A stretch of DNA of 9,408 bases from Bryobacteraceae bacterium (GTDB lineage Bacteria; Acidobacteriota; Terriglobia; Bryobacterales; Bryobacteraceae), in assembly GCA_947456995.1 (NCBI GenBank), contig CANGVB010000093.1:1-9408 (forward strand), written 5' to 3'. Of the stretch, positions 1-6,650 are shown piece after piece. The notes below the pieces were generated by a model. The model ran no database searches, was not told the DNA's origin, and saw nothing but the letters and a program-made list of their open reading frames with translations. Both the position numbers and the translations under genes were made by a program. The first letter of the stretch is position 1. The number at the start of each line of letters is the position of its first letter.

Positions 1-2
1 AG

Positions 3-77
3 TCGATCGAGTTGCTGCTCGACAGGCTTTCCAAGGCGAAGAGCAATGGTGAGTTCCTTTCGAGCATGAACGGCTAG
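3..77 (+). CDS. C-terminal end of an upstream gene (partial, unknown product)
   Basis: Frame 3 is open from the window edge and ends at a TAG at 75-77. It encodes about 24 residues, beginning SIELLLDRLSKAKSNG and ending SSMNG, a plausible amphipathic helix with a polar tail. The other two + frames stop earlier (by 51 and 69). The strongest support is context: a good intrinsic terminator in the same orientation starts 24 bases after this stop. The fragment is too short to assign to a family and no function is proposed. Confidence 0.4.
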   Translation, partial: SIELLLDRLSKAKSNGEFLSSMNG

Positions 78-100
78 TCTGGTTCCATCATGAATTGATG

Positions 101-135
101 AAGAGGGTGTCCTGCGGGGCACCCTCTTTATTTTT
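101..135 (+). terminator. Rho-independent terminator
   Basis: A near-perfect hairpin spans 101-128. The arms AAGAGGGTGTCC (101-112) and GGGCACCCTCTT (117-128) pair over 12 positions with one T-G wobble and close on the tetraloop TGCG. The + strand continues into the T-rich run TATTTTT (129-135), the classic intrinsic terminator layout for the upstream + strand gene. On the minus strand the hairpin lies directly after the stop codon of the methyltransferase (TAA, 130-128) but no T tract follows, so termination from that side would be weaker. Confidence 0.85.
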
Positions 136-877
136 GGACGAGGGCCCCGATGTAGTTTGCGGTCCAGTTGCGGGTGGGCCATTTGTCGAGGGCTTCGAAG
201 AGACCCAACTTGGCTATGGTGGGAGCGTAGGGTTTGTGTTCGAGAAGCCGGCAGATTTTGACTGCGGCAACTCGGGGGGCGTGCATGTAGGTGAAGCTCT
301 TGAGCACACCGAAGCCGGTTGATTCCAGCAGCGGCTTGAGCTGCCCAGCGCTGACAGATTCGCCCATGAAATAAGGGCCGGGTATGAACGGGAAGTATTT
401 GCGGACGGCAATCAGAGGGTTGGAGAGATTGTCGAAGGTGATCAGAAGCTGGCCACCCGGGGTAAGTACACGATAGATCTCCGATAGGCCTTGCTGCACT
501 TCTTCTCGGGTTTCGAGTTGGTCGAGGGTGGACAGGCAAATGACAGTGTTGAAGTAGTGATCGGCATAAGGCAACTGCGTAACGCTAGCCTGCCTGATGA
601 TTGCCGTTGGGTTGTTTTCAGCTGCTCTTTTTGCGACAACTCCTGACAGGTCGATGCCATGAACTTCCGCTGCGATGCGGGCCATGGGGCCAGACACGCC
701 ATTGAGAAGTGCCTCATCAAAGAGGTCGGTTTTAAGGATGCGTTCGACGGGTGGGCCGCTGAAGACTTCACTAACCAACCGCCGATTCAACTGGTCGGTA
801 AACTCGCGCCAGATACCATGATGACGATGGCTGAGAAAGCCGTTGGTGCGTTGATCCCAGTAGGCGGCATCCTTCAT
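128..877 (-). CDS. Class I SAM-dependent methyltransferase, divergent motif I (paralogue A)
   Basis: This 249-residue cytosolic protein is a probable SAM-dependent methyltransferase of the Methyltransf_11/25 type; the substrate is unknown. The Rossmann pattern is visible: a first strand at about 44-52 (ERILKTDLF), the acidic end of strand 2 at HGIDLS (73-78, Asp76 likely contacting the SAM ribose), motif IV around FNTVICLSTLDQL (109-121), and the post-motif strand GGQLLITFDN (141-150). Motif I lacks the usual GxGxG loop: LKTDLFDEA stands where a DxGxGxG would be. The start is ATG at 877-875, which overlaps the P450 stop as ATGA (874-877), so the two are almost certainly co-transcribed and translationally coupled. 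It shares LKTD.F.E, STLD and GGQLLIT.DN.SNPL with the methyltransferase at 2155-3012. Likely role: methylating a small molecule that the P450 also modifies. The fold is secure; substrate and catalytic competence are not. Confidence 0.85.
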   Translation of the reverse strand: MKDAAYWDQRTNGFLSHRHHGIWREFTDQLNRRLVSEVFSGPPVERILKTDLFDEALLNGVSGPMARIAAEVHGIDLSGVVAKRAAENNPTAIIRQASVTQLPYADHYFNTVICLSTLDQLETREEVQQGLSEIYRVLTPGGQLLITFDNLSNPLIAVRKYFPFIPGPYFMGESVSAGQLKPLLESTGFGVLKSFTYMHAPRVAAVKICRLLEHKPYAPTIAKLGLFEALDKWPTRNWTANYIGALVQK

Positions 878-2055
878 GAGCGAGGCCTCAGAGCAACTTT
901 TGAGGAAGGCCGCCAGTGGCTCCAGTGTCGAAAGCCCCGCTGTGCGGTGGCTGGGCCGGAGAGAACGATGTCGTAATTTTGCAGCTCTTCAATCACCAGT
1001 GTTGCGATCAATGCGGTGAACTCGGGCCCACTGCAGGCGTGGTCTCGAATGCCGAATGGGGAGTAAATCTGGTCTGAGGGTGGCGGGCCCAGAAAACGGT
1101 CCGGGTTGAATGTATCCGGATTGGTGAAGTGCTTCGGGTCTCTGTGGCACTCTGCGATGCAGATGCGTATCAGCCAGCCTTGAGGGAAGCGGAAGTTCTC
1201 GAATTCGAATTCCTGGGCTGCCTTACGATAAAGAAATTCGCTTCGGGCCAGGCGCAACGATTCTTTGATGATGCGGGAGGGGAGAGTGGGGTCTTCTTTC
1301 TTTCGCAACTGATCCAGCCATTGCGGATCCCGGCCAAGGAACTCGAGGATCCATACCAGCAATCCGGTTGCATCGTTGGTTGAGATACGCAGCGTAAAAA
1401 GCAGATTGTCGATCACCGTGTCGTTGAGCGTGCCGTCAAGCTGTTGCGCCATATCGTTGATAGCCGAGACCCCGGTGGGAGGAGTGCGCAGCATCGACCG
1501 CAGATCAGCGAGGGCAGCCAAACCTGCTGTACCCAGACGCTGCGACATGGTTTTGTTTGCCAGCGCGGCATAAGCGGAACGGAATTTCTCCAGTATTGGC
1601 ACGCCCGGTTCCAGCCCAAACAAGATGCGCGCAAAGATCTGGCGCGTGAGATCCGTAAGGTGTTTGTGCGGATCTTGAGGGACGGTCATTAATGCCAGTT
1701 GTTCGCCGATGAGCCTGGCGGCAAAAGCAGTTGATGCTGAGACGACTGGCTTTGCGAAAGCCCTTCGGAACATCGGGCCGTAGAGCTTGTAATTCATGGG
1801 CGCCATGAAACGAACAAAGTCACCGGTGACATCTTTTGAGAAGTCCTGGGGGCAGGGAGCGATGGCTGAGGCCTGTTCGCGGAGGAGACGGTGCGCCAGG
1901 GCAAGATCGGCAACGCAGATTACACGGTGATGAAACTGTGTGGTTTTGAAAATGGGGCCGTGCTTCTTTGCTTCTTCTCTATAGAAGCTTCTCTGCCTGA
2001 TGGCACGGAGTGAGCTGAAGAGGGATAAGGAGCCGGGTGGTAAGGGTGCAGGCAT
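874..2055 (-). CDS. Cytochrome P450 with atypical I-helix and heme loop
   Basis: Read from ATG 2055-2053, this is a 393-residue soluble-type P450, a heme monooxygenase, within the normal bacterial length range. Landmarks in order: a proline-rich start MPAPLPPG (1-8); I-helix STNDATG (225-231); ExxR as ESLR (265-268); CHRDP (303-307); the PERF-like NPDRF (317-321); and the heme-ligand loop FGIRDHACSG (334-343) with Cys341 as thiolate ligand. Two positions are unusual: aligned by eye with P450cam, the Asp-Thr acid-alcohol pair reads Asp228-Ala229, with Thr230 one place on, and the glycine of FxxGxxxC is Arg337. The frame stays open to 2286, but those extra 77 residues look non-P450 and lie antisense to the divergent methyltransferase, so the start at 2055 is preferred; no Shine-Dalgarno is evident. 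No ferredoxin or reductase gene is nearby. It shares a 4-base ATGA overlap with the downstream methyltransferase. Confidence 0.88.
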   Translation of the reverse strand: MPAPLPPGSLSLFSSLRAIRQRSFYREEAKKHGPIFKTTQFHHRVICVADLALAHRLLREQASAIAPCPQDFSKDVTGDFVRFMAPMNYKLYGPMFRRAFAKPVVSASTAFAARLIGEQLALMTVPQDPHKHLTDLTRQIFARILFGLEPGVPILEKFRSAYAALANKTMSQRLGTAGLAALADLRSMLRTPPTGVSAINDMAQQLDGTLNDTVIDNLLFTLRISTNDATGLLVWILEFLGRDPQWLDQLRKKEDPTLPSRIIKESLRLARSEFLYRKAAQEFEFENFRFPQGWLIRICIAECHRDPKHFTNPDTFNPDRFLGPPPSDQIYSPFGIRDHACSGPEFTALIATLVIEELQNYDIVLSGPATAQRGFRHWSHWRPSSKVALRPRS

Positions 2056-2154
2056 CAGTGTGGGAATTGGTGAATTGGACGTTCTAAAGATTGTAGGCCA
2101 CTTTGGTGACCTAGCTTGTTTGTGGAAATAGCATACTCTGGTTATGCACTGTTC
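2056..2154. promoter_or_regulatory. Divergent intergenic region between P450 operon and second methyltransferase
   Basis: These 99 bp separate the two divergent start codons and must hold the promoters for both directions. On the minus strand a TACAAT (2095-2090) matches a -10 box and would leave a leader of about 28 bases before the P450 ATG, but no good -35 is seen at 16-18 bp. On the + strand a CATACT (2132-2137) is the best -10-like match, again without a convincing -35. No clear operator palindrome was found by eye. A shared divergent control region for both methyltransferases is an inference from arrangement. Confidence 0.35.
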
Positions 2155-3012
2155 ATGGTTCTGAAGCCCGGCTACGAATCCGACACTGAGGCCCGCCAGA
2201 GGGATCAGCATTATTGGGAAGACCACCTGGCGGACGAACTCCGTATGGAGACACAGACGGAATGGCTGCGCTACTCTCGCGATCATTATGCCCAGTGGGT
2301 GCGCAGGTATTTAGCGGGTGGCGGCCGGGTTCTCAAGACAGATGCCTTTGAAGAGATCCGTGGGCAGGAAGTATTGGACGCTTTGTTTGCGAAATTCAGC
2401 GAAGTGGTAGTGGCTGATCTTGCATTCCCTGCGCTGAAGCAAGGATCGCGGTTACATCAGGACCGGAAACTTTGGTGGGTACAGGCCCCTGCCCAGGTGC
2501 AGCCCTACGCAGACTCCAGCTTTGACGCCGTCACTTCTTTTTCTACACTCGACCATTTCCAAACCGTAGGGGAAATCGAGGATAGCCTTCGCGAACTGGC
2601 CCGGGTGACTCGTGTTGGGGGGCAACTTCTGATCACCCTCGACAATCAAAGCAACCCGCTTTTGGCATTGCGCAATGTGATTCCGAATGCCTTGCTGCAG
2701 CGGCTTGGATTGGCACCTTACGAATATGGCAAGACACTCGATGCGGAAGCCTTTCGGGCTGTTCTGGATAAGACGGGCTGGGCTGTAAATGAATTTACGG
2801 CCGTTGTGCATGTGCCTCGAGCCCTGGCTGTGGCTGCCGCTCGTTTTTGCGGACGCAAACGCTTGCTCACCCCTGACTTGTACCGAAGCCTGCTGAGGCC
2901 TTTTGAACTGCTCGAAAAATTGCCTACGCGCTTGCGGACCGGGTACTTCCTGCTTGCAGCGGCTGAACGCAAAAGTGATGCCTCCACCGCCAGAAACCGT
3001 AGTAGCCTCTGA
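2155..3012 (+). CDS. Class I SAM-dependent methyltransferase, divergent motif I (paralogue B)
   Basis: From ATG 2155 this is a 285-residue probable SAM-dependent methyltransferase, paralogous to the one at 128-877. Equivalent landmarks: an N-terminal helical lead with HYWEDH (19-24, matching AYWDQR in the paralogue); RVLKTDAFEE (58-67) in place of a glycine-rich motif I; VVVADLA (84-90, Asp88 as the likely ribose-binding acid); motif IV SFDAVTSFSTLDHF (122-135); and GGQLLITLDNQSNPL (155-169). A TTG-initiated extension to 2116 is possible but adds 13 residues without family support; no strong ribosome-binding site marks either start. The conserved domain ends near LLAAAERK (about 273); the last 12 residues are an unconserved tail that runs through the convergent acetyltransferase. 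The gene is transcribed away from the P450 operon. The substrate is unknown. Confidence 0.83.
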   Translation: MVLKPGYESDTEARQRDQHYWEDHLADELRMETQTEWLRYSRDHYAQWVRRYLAGGGRVLKTDAFEEIRGQEVLDALFAKFSEVVVADLAFPALKQGSRLHQDRKLWWVQAPAQVQPYADSSFDAVTSFSTLDHFQTVGEIEDSLRELARVTRVGGQLLITLDNQSNPLLALRNVIPNALLQRLGLAPYEYGKTLDAEAFRAVLDKTGWAVNEFTAVVHVPRALAVAAARFCGRKRLLTPDLYRSLLRPFELLEKLPTRLRTGYFLLAAAERKSDASTARNRSSL

Positions 3013-3538
3013 CTTCTTTCAGCTTGAAGCCTGCCTTGGCAAATGCTCTGTTTGAAAACTGGTTATAGCCGGCAATCGCCACCAGTGCACGGGTGTGCGG
3101 AATCGATTTGCAGGCGCAGGAGATGAGCTCACCGAGAATCCCCTGGCCGCGGTAGGCGGGTTCGGTAAATGCGGCGTGCAGGTAGCATTCATGGGGGGCC
3201 AGATGGAGTTCTTCATCGATGTAGTCAAGCCGGCAGCTATTTACGGTGCGTGTCAGCCTGGAGACGATTTGTCCGTTGTGGCTGGCGATGAAACAGCTTT
3301 CGCCTCGGTGTGGATGACGTCCATCATCGGTGACCGTCTCCGATATTGCAATGGGAATTCCTGCCTTCAGCTCAGGCCGGTGGCGTTGGAGGTCCAGCGC
3401 GAAGATCGAAAGCTCGCGATAGAGCCCCAAACCTGCCAGAACGCGCAGATGAAGACCGGCGAGGCCGAAGTCCTGGATGTGGCTGCGGAGACGCTCAATT
3501 GGCCCTTGCTTCACTACTGGAATTGTACGTCGATACAA
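2924..3538 (-). CDS. GNAT-family N-acetyltransferase
   Basis: This protein of up to 204 residues has the GNAT fold, which transfers an acyl group from acyl-CoA to an amine; the substrate is unknown. The acetyl-CoA pyrophosphate loop is visible as YRGQGILGEL (129-138), preceded by strand CYLHAAFTEP (118-127). The C-terminal motif follows as GYNQFSNRAFAKAGF (157-171) and RGYYGFWRW (177-185). The N-terminal ~60 residues are helical and not part of the minimal GNAT core. The protein has no internal Met: the open frame starts at TTG 3538-3536, and GTG at Val9 (3514-3512) is an alternative; neither has a clear Shine-Dalgarno. The last 19 residues lie antisense to the methyltransferase 3' end, an 89-bp tail-to-tail overlap. 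The gene diverges from the efflux operon with 61 bp between starts. It may act on the same compound as the neighbouring enzymes, but this is speculation. Confidence 0.78.
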   Translation of the reverse strand: MYRRTIPVVKQGPIERLRSHIQDFGLAGLHLRVLAGLGLYRELSIFALDLQRHRPELKAGIPIAISETVTDDGRHPHRGESCFIASHNGQIVSRLTRTVNSCRLDYIDEELHLAPHECYLHAAFTEPAYRGQGILGELISCACKSIPHTRALVAIAGYNQFSNRAFAKAGFKLKEVRGYYGFWRWRHHFCVQPLQAGSTRSASA

Positions 3539-3599
3539 CGATTTAGCGAGGGGCTAACCTTTCTTTATAATTCGTCGTCTTGCATAATGAGACATATCT
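3539..3599. promoter_or_regulatory. Divergent promoter region for efflux operon and acetyltransferase
   Basis: A perfect -10 hexamer TATAAT lies at 3566-3571 on the + strand, placing a start site near 3578 and giving a leader of about 20 bases before adaptor 1. The -35 is weak: TTAGCG at 3543-3548 (17-bp spacer) matches three of six consensus positions. A second candidate pair is TTTCTT (3560-3565) with CATAAT (3583-3588), 17 bp apart. On the minus strand TATAAA (3569-3564) overlaps the same AT core, so one symmetric element could serve both directions. This is the only sizeable gap before the four-gene operon, so the operon promoter is likely here. No operator repeat was recognised. Confidence 0.5.
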
Positions 3600-5330
3600 A
3601 TGCAGCCCCATGTGAATCCCGCCCCTGGCGAAGTTCCGCTCAAGCCGCCTGGCCCGACTGTGGTGCCAAGCCACGAAGACGAGCGTCGGCCTACGTCTAA
3701 GTGGCTGATTCTTTTGGTGCTTGTGGCGATTTGTGGAGCGGGTTACTGGCTGTGGCAAAAGCAGGAAGCGATGGACCGGCAGGCGGCTCAGGTACGCGAA
3801 GGCGTACGTACGGCTACGGTGCAGAGTGGGACTGTTGAAAAAACGAAACGCCTGGCTGGGGTGACTGCGGCAGAAAAGTTTGTTTCTTTGATTGCGCCTC
3901 AGATTCGCGGCAGCCGCTCTGGCCGTGGCAGAAGTGGATTTAGCCTTGCCGGAATGGAATCATCGAGCGTGGCGGCATTGCCCGCGTTGGGTGGTGGCGG
4001 TGCTCGCAGTGGTGGAGGCGGATCTTCTGGATCTGCGGCTGCTGCTGGTGCCGCTGGGTCGCTTGCATCCACGGGCGGTGGGGCGGCGAGATCTTTTGGG
4101 GGCTCTGGTGCAACCAGGGCAGCTTCGAGCCGTATCGCTTCCTCTTCTGCTGCTGGTGGTGCCAGAAGTGCCACTGGTGGTGCCGCAACGGGCACAAGTG
4201 CTTCCGTTGGTAGCGATGGATTGGGCTCGACTTCCAGAGAATTAGGCTCAGGCCTTGGCGGGCCCGGTGGTGGCGGTGGTGGTGGTGATTTCACCCTCGT
4301 ATTGCAGAACCTGGTAAAGCCCGGCACGATCGTCAAGCAAGGCGATACAGTGGCTGAGTTTGATCGTCAGTACATGCTGCAGAGGCTTGAAGACTATCAG
4401 GCGACGATGGAAACGGCCAAGGCTCAATTGGCACAGCAGAAGGCGAATCTGGATCTGGCCCGCTTTACTCACAACCAGAATGTCGAGAAGGCCAAAGGGG
4501 CACTCGACAAGGCAAAGCTCGACATGAAGACCCTCCCGGTCTTGAGCACGATTGATGCCGAACGAGTGAAGCTCACGCTTGAAGAAGCTGAGGCGCAGTA
4601 CAAGCAGCAGCTGGCTGAAGGCAAGTTCATTGACGACCAGGAAAAGGCCCAGCTCAAGTATGCTGAGCTCGAGTTCAAGACCCTTCAACTTGAATATCAG
4701 CGCTCGCAACAGAACGCAGACCGTATGCTTGCCAAAGCGAATATCGCCGGCATGACGGTAATGCAGAACATCTTCCGCGGTAGCGAGTTTGCGCAGATCC
4801 AGCAGGGCGATCAGATCTACCCCGGGCAATTCTTTATGCAAGTGGTAGACCCGAACTCGATGATCATCAACGCTACCGTCAATCAGGTGGATGGTGAGCA
4901 GTTGCGGATCGGGATGAAGGCGCGTGTGCGCTTTGACGCATATCCTGGCCTCGAAGTGCCGGCTCACATTGTAAGCATCGCTGCGGTGCCGAAGAGTGGT
5001 GGAATGCGCGCAAGCTTCGTGCGCGAGATTCCCGTGCGGCTCAAGATCGATCAGATGGACAAGCGGATTATTCCAGACCTCAGCTGCAGCGTGGACGTTG
5101 TGATGCTTGAGGAAAAAGATGCAGTGGTTGCTCCGCTGGCTGGTGTATTTGCCGACGATGAGTCTGGCAAGCGTGTGGTCTACATCAAGAATGGCGAGGC
5201 CTGGGATCGCCGTGAAGTTGAAGTGAGTCTCGAAAATTATCTGGTTGCCGCAGTTAAGGGTTTGAACAAAGGGGATGTGATCGCCCTGGACAAGCCTCCA
5301 ACGGCCAACCTTGTGGCAAGTAAAGGGTAG
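3600..5330 (+). CDS. Periplasmic adaptor (HlyD/MacA-like membrane fusion protein) 1, with Ser/Gly/Ala-rich insert
   Basis: This 576-residue adaptor of a tripartite efflux system would be anchored in the inner membrane and project through the periplasm towards an outer-membrane channel. Order of parts: cytoplasmic Pro-rich N-terminus (1-32); one membrane anchor (33-52); first lipoyl-like half ending in FVSLIAPQIRG (94-104); a low-complexity Ser/Gly/Ala insert (about 104-229); resumption at LVKPGTIVKQGDTVAEFD (238-255); a long coiled-coil hairpin (about 258-380) with its tip near TLPVLSTIDAERV (311-323); a degenerate return lipoyl strand (about 378-390); beta-barrel (about 420-505); and membrane-proximal domain (about 507-566, with VVYIKNGEAW). 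Typical adaptors have 350-450 residues, and the excess is almost all the insert. The ATG at 3600 is chosen because it precedes the anchor by a normal distance and sits just after a promoter-like region; only a weak GAG (3589-3591) serves as ribosome-binding site. It is the first gene of the operon. Confidence 0.87.
   Translation: MQPHVNPAPGEVPLKPPGPTVVPSHEDERRPTSKWLILLVLVAICGAGYWLWQKQEAMDRQAAQVREGVRTATVQSGTVEKTKRLAGVTAAEKFVSLIAPQIRGSRSGRGRSGFSLAGMESSSVAALPALGGGGARSGGGGSSGSAAAAGAAGSLASTGGGAARSFGGSGATRAASSRIASSSAAGGARSATGGAATGTSASVGSDGLGSTSRELGSGLGGPGGGGGGGDFTLVLQNLVKPGTIVKQGDTVAEFDRQYMLQRLEDYQATMETAKAQLAQQKANLDLARFTHNQNVEKAKGALDKAKLDMKTLPVLSTIDAERVKLTLEEAEAQYKQQLAEGKFIDDQEKAQLKYAELEFKTLQLEYQRSQQNADRMLAKANIAGMTVMQNIFRGSEFAQIQQGDQIYPGQFFMQVVDPNSMIINATVNQVDGEQLRIGMKARVRFDAYPGLEVPAHIVSIAAVPKSGGMRASFVREIPVRLKIDQMDKRIIPDLSCSVDVVMLEEKDAVVAPLAGVFADDESGKRVVYIKNGEAWDRREVEVSLENYLVAAVKGLNKGDVIALDKPPTANLVASKG
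3909..4286 (+). repeat. Low-complexity coding segment (Ser/Gly/Ala-rich insert of adaptor 1)
   Basis: About 126 codons here encode almost only Gly, Ser and Ala with scattered Arg and Thr, ending in GGPGGGGGGGD. The DNA is rich in GGT/GGC/GCT/TCT codons; GGTGGTGCC occurs at 4155-4163 and 4176-4184, and a run of seven Gly codons (GGT/GGC) at 4266-4286 is a small microsatellite. The frame remains open throughout, and well-formed adaptor sequence lies on both sides, so this is an in-frame insertion, not a frameshift. Aligned with adaptor 2, it sits directly after the shared IAPQ of the lipoyl-like domain. Expected structure: a disordered, flexible loop. Confidence 0.85.
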
Positions 5331-5336
5331 AGCTGT

Positions 5337-6641
5337 ATGTCAGAAATTAAACCAAAAATCCGAATTGGACAGACTGAGTCCAGTGTGCGCAACAAGCGTA
5401 TTCTGATGGGTATCGTGGCACTGGCTTGCGCCGGTGGTGGCTATGCCGCTTTCAACTACAACCAGAAGGCCAGTGTGGTGGAAGTGCCGGTGGCGAAGGT
5501 GCGCAAGGGCAACTTTACGATCGTTGTCCGGGCGCGCGGTGAGATTCGCAGCGTAAACTCAGTGACGATCATTGCCCCGCAGGTGCCCGATCCGCGAATC
5601 GTGCGTCTGGCCGAGAGTGGCAAGCCGATTCGCAAGGGTGAGGTGGTGGTTGAATTTGACGCCGCGCAACAAGAGCAGAATCTGCTTGAGCGCAATACGA
5701 GCGTCCGCACCATCGACAGCCAGATTGTGCAGACCAAAGCCTCCCACCGGATTGTCACCGAAATGGATGGCATGAACAAGATGACGGCTGAGTACAACCT
5801 CGAACGCTCGAAGCTCGAAGCAAGCAAGGCCGAGGTTGTCAGTGAAATTGAAGGTGCCAAGAGCCGTATCGATGTCGGGATTTCCGACGGCGAACTCGGC
5901 CAGGTTGGGCAGACCATCAAGACGCATAAAGCTACTCAGAATGCAGACCTTGAACGCCTGGATCAAAACAAGGATAAGGCGGTTCGCGATGTGAACCGGG
6001 CCAAGGGGTATCTCGGCAACATGGTTCTCCGTGCGCCTGGTGACGGTATTGTGAACCTGCTGCCGAACTTCCGCAGCCAGGGTAGCTGGGGCTCGAGCCC
6101 GCCTCCGTTTAAGGAAGGCGACCGGGCCTGGACCGGTGCCGCGATCGCCGAAATCCCCGATCTTTCTTTGTTGCGTATCGACTTGAAGCTGGATGAAGTA
6201 GACCGTGGAAAGCTCGAGATCGGGCAGACGGTGAAGGTACGCATTGATGCCATTCCGGATCGCGAATTTGACGCCAAGCTCGACTGGATCAGCCCGATCG
6301 CTTCCGTACAGTGGCGCGGAATGGGTATGACTGAAAAGTCGTTTCCAGCCCGGGCGACGATCAATGGCACGGATAAGCGGTTGCGGCCTGGCATGAGCGC
6401 CTCGGCCGAGATCCTGATCGAAAGTGAAGCCAATATGTTGCTGATCCCCACGCGGGCCAGCTTTACGATTGGTGGCAAGCCTTCTGTATATGTTCAGAAG
6501 GGGCAGGCCTTCGCCGTGCGCCAGATTGAAGTGGGCAAGCGAAACGACAACGAGACGGTAGTGCTGAACGGGCTCAAGGAGGGTGAAGTGGTCACTCTTG
6601 AGAACCCATCCGAAGCAGCGCGCAAGCAGAAGAAACTATAA
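5337..6641 (+). CDS. Periplasmic adaptor (HlyD/MacA-like membrane fusion protein) 2
   Basis: This 434-residue adaptor is the most canonical of the three. It has a short cytoplasmic N-terminus, a membrane anchor (about 21-39), a first lipoyl-like half with SVTIIAPQVPDPRIV (75-89) and GKPIRKGEVVVEFD (95-108), an alpha-helical hairpin (about 110-225), the return strand MVLRAPGDGIVN (229-240), a beta-barrel (about 278-360, with RLRPGMSASAEI) and a membrane-proximal domain (366-424, with SVYVQKGQAF). An insertion rich in Trp, Ser and Pro (about 245-260) follows the return strand. The hairpin tip carries VVSEIEGA (167-174), corresponding to LSTIDA in adaptor 1 and ISAIDA in adaptor 3. The ATG at 5337 is 6 bases after the previous stop, with AAAGGG (5322-5327) as ribosome-binding site. 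It is co-transcribed with its neighbours and could form a mixed hexamer with the other adaptors. Confidence 0.9.
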   Translation: MSEIKPKIRIGQTESSVRNKRILMGIVALACAGGGYAAFNYNQKASVVEVPVAKVRKGNFTIVVRARGEIRSVNSVTIIAPQVPDPRIVRLAESGKPIRKGEVVVEFDAAQQEQNLLERNTSVRTIDSQIVQTKASHRIVTEMDGMNKMTAEYNLERSKLEASKAEVVSEIEGAKSRIDVGISDGELGQVGQTIKTHKATQNADLERLDQNKDKAVRDVNRAKGYLGNMVLRAPGDGIVNLLPNFRSQGSWGSSPPPFKEGDRAWTGAAIAEIPDLSLLRIDLKLDEVDRGKLEIGQTVKVRIDAIPDREFDAKLDWISPIASVQWRGMGMTEKSFPARATINGTDKRLRPGMSASAEILIESEANMLLIPTRASFTIGGKPSVYVQKGQAFAVRQIEVGKRNDNETVVLNGLKEGEVVTLENPSEAARKQKKL

Positions 6642-6650
6642 ATCCCAGAC

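Noticed and set aside
2056..2286. N-terminal extension of the P450 to an upstream start at 2286
   Set aside because: The 77 extra residues do not resemble a P450 N-terminus and are mostly antisense to the divergent methyltransferase. MPAPLPPG at 2055 is a typical soluble P450 start.
3095..3700. 201-codon + strand open frame across the acetyltransferase and the intergenic region
   Set aside because: It is antisense to the GNAT gene and overlaps the start of adaptor 1 in another frame; no family features, and it crosses the promoter region.
3909..4286. Frameshift or sequencing error in adaptor 1 as the cause of the low-complexity segment
   Set aside because: The same frame reads cleanly from the membrane anchor through the segment into the rest of the lipoyl domain, so no shift is needed; alternative frames give Leu/Val/Arg-rich or otherwise non-adaptor sequence.
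3909..4286. CRISPR array or tandem repeat array in the GGT-rich stretch
   Set aside because: The short repeated words are irregularly spaced and explained by Gly/Ala/Ser codons; there are no constant-length spacers or direct repeats of CRISPR size.
3899..4336. 145-codon Pro/Ala-rich open frame on the minus strand
   Set aside because: It is the direct antisense of the Gly/Ser/Ala insert; Gly and Ala codons read as Pro and Ala/Ser on the other strand. No independent gene signal.
4248..4967. 239-codon open frame on the minus strand
   Set aside because: It is antisense to the hairpin and barrel of adaptor 1, with no recognisable motif and no promoter or ribosome-binding site.
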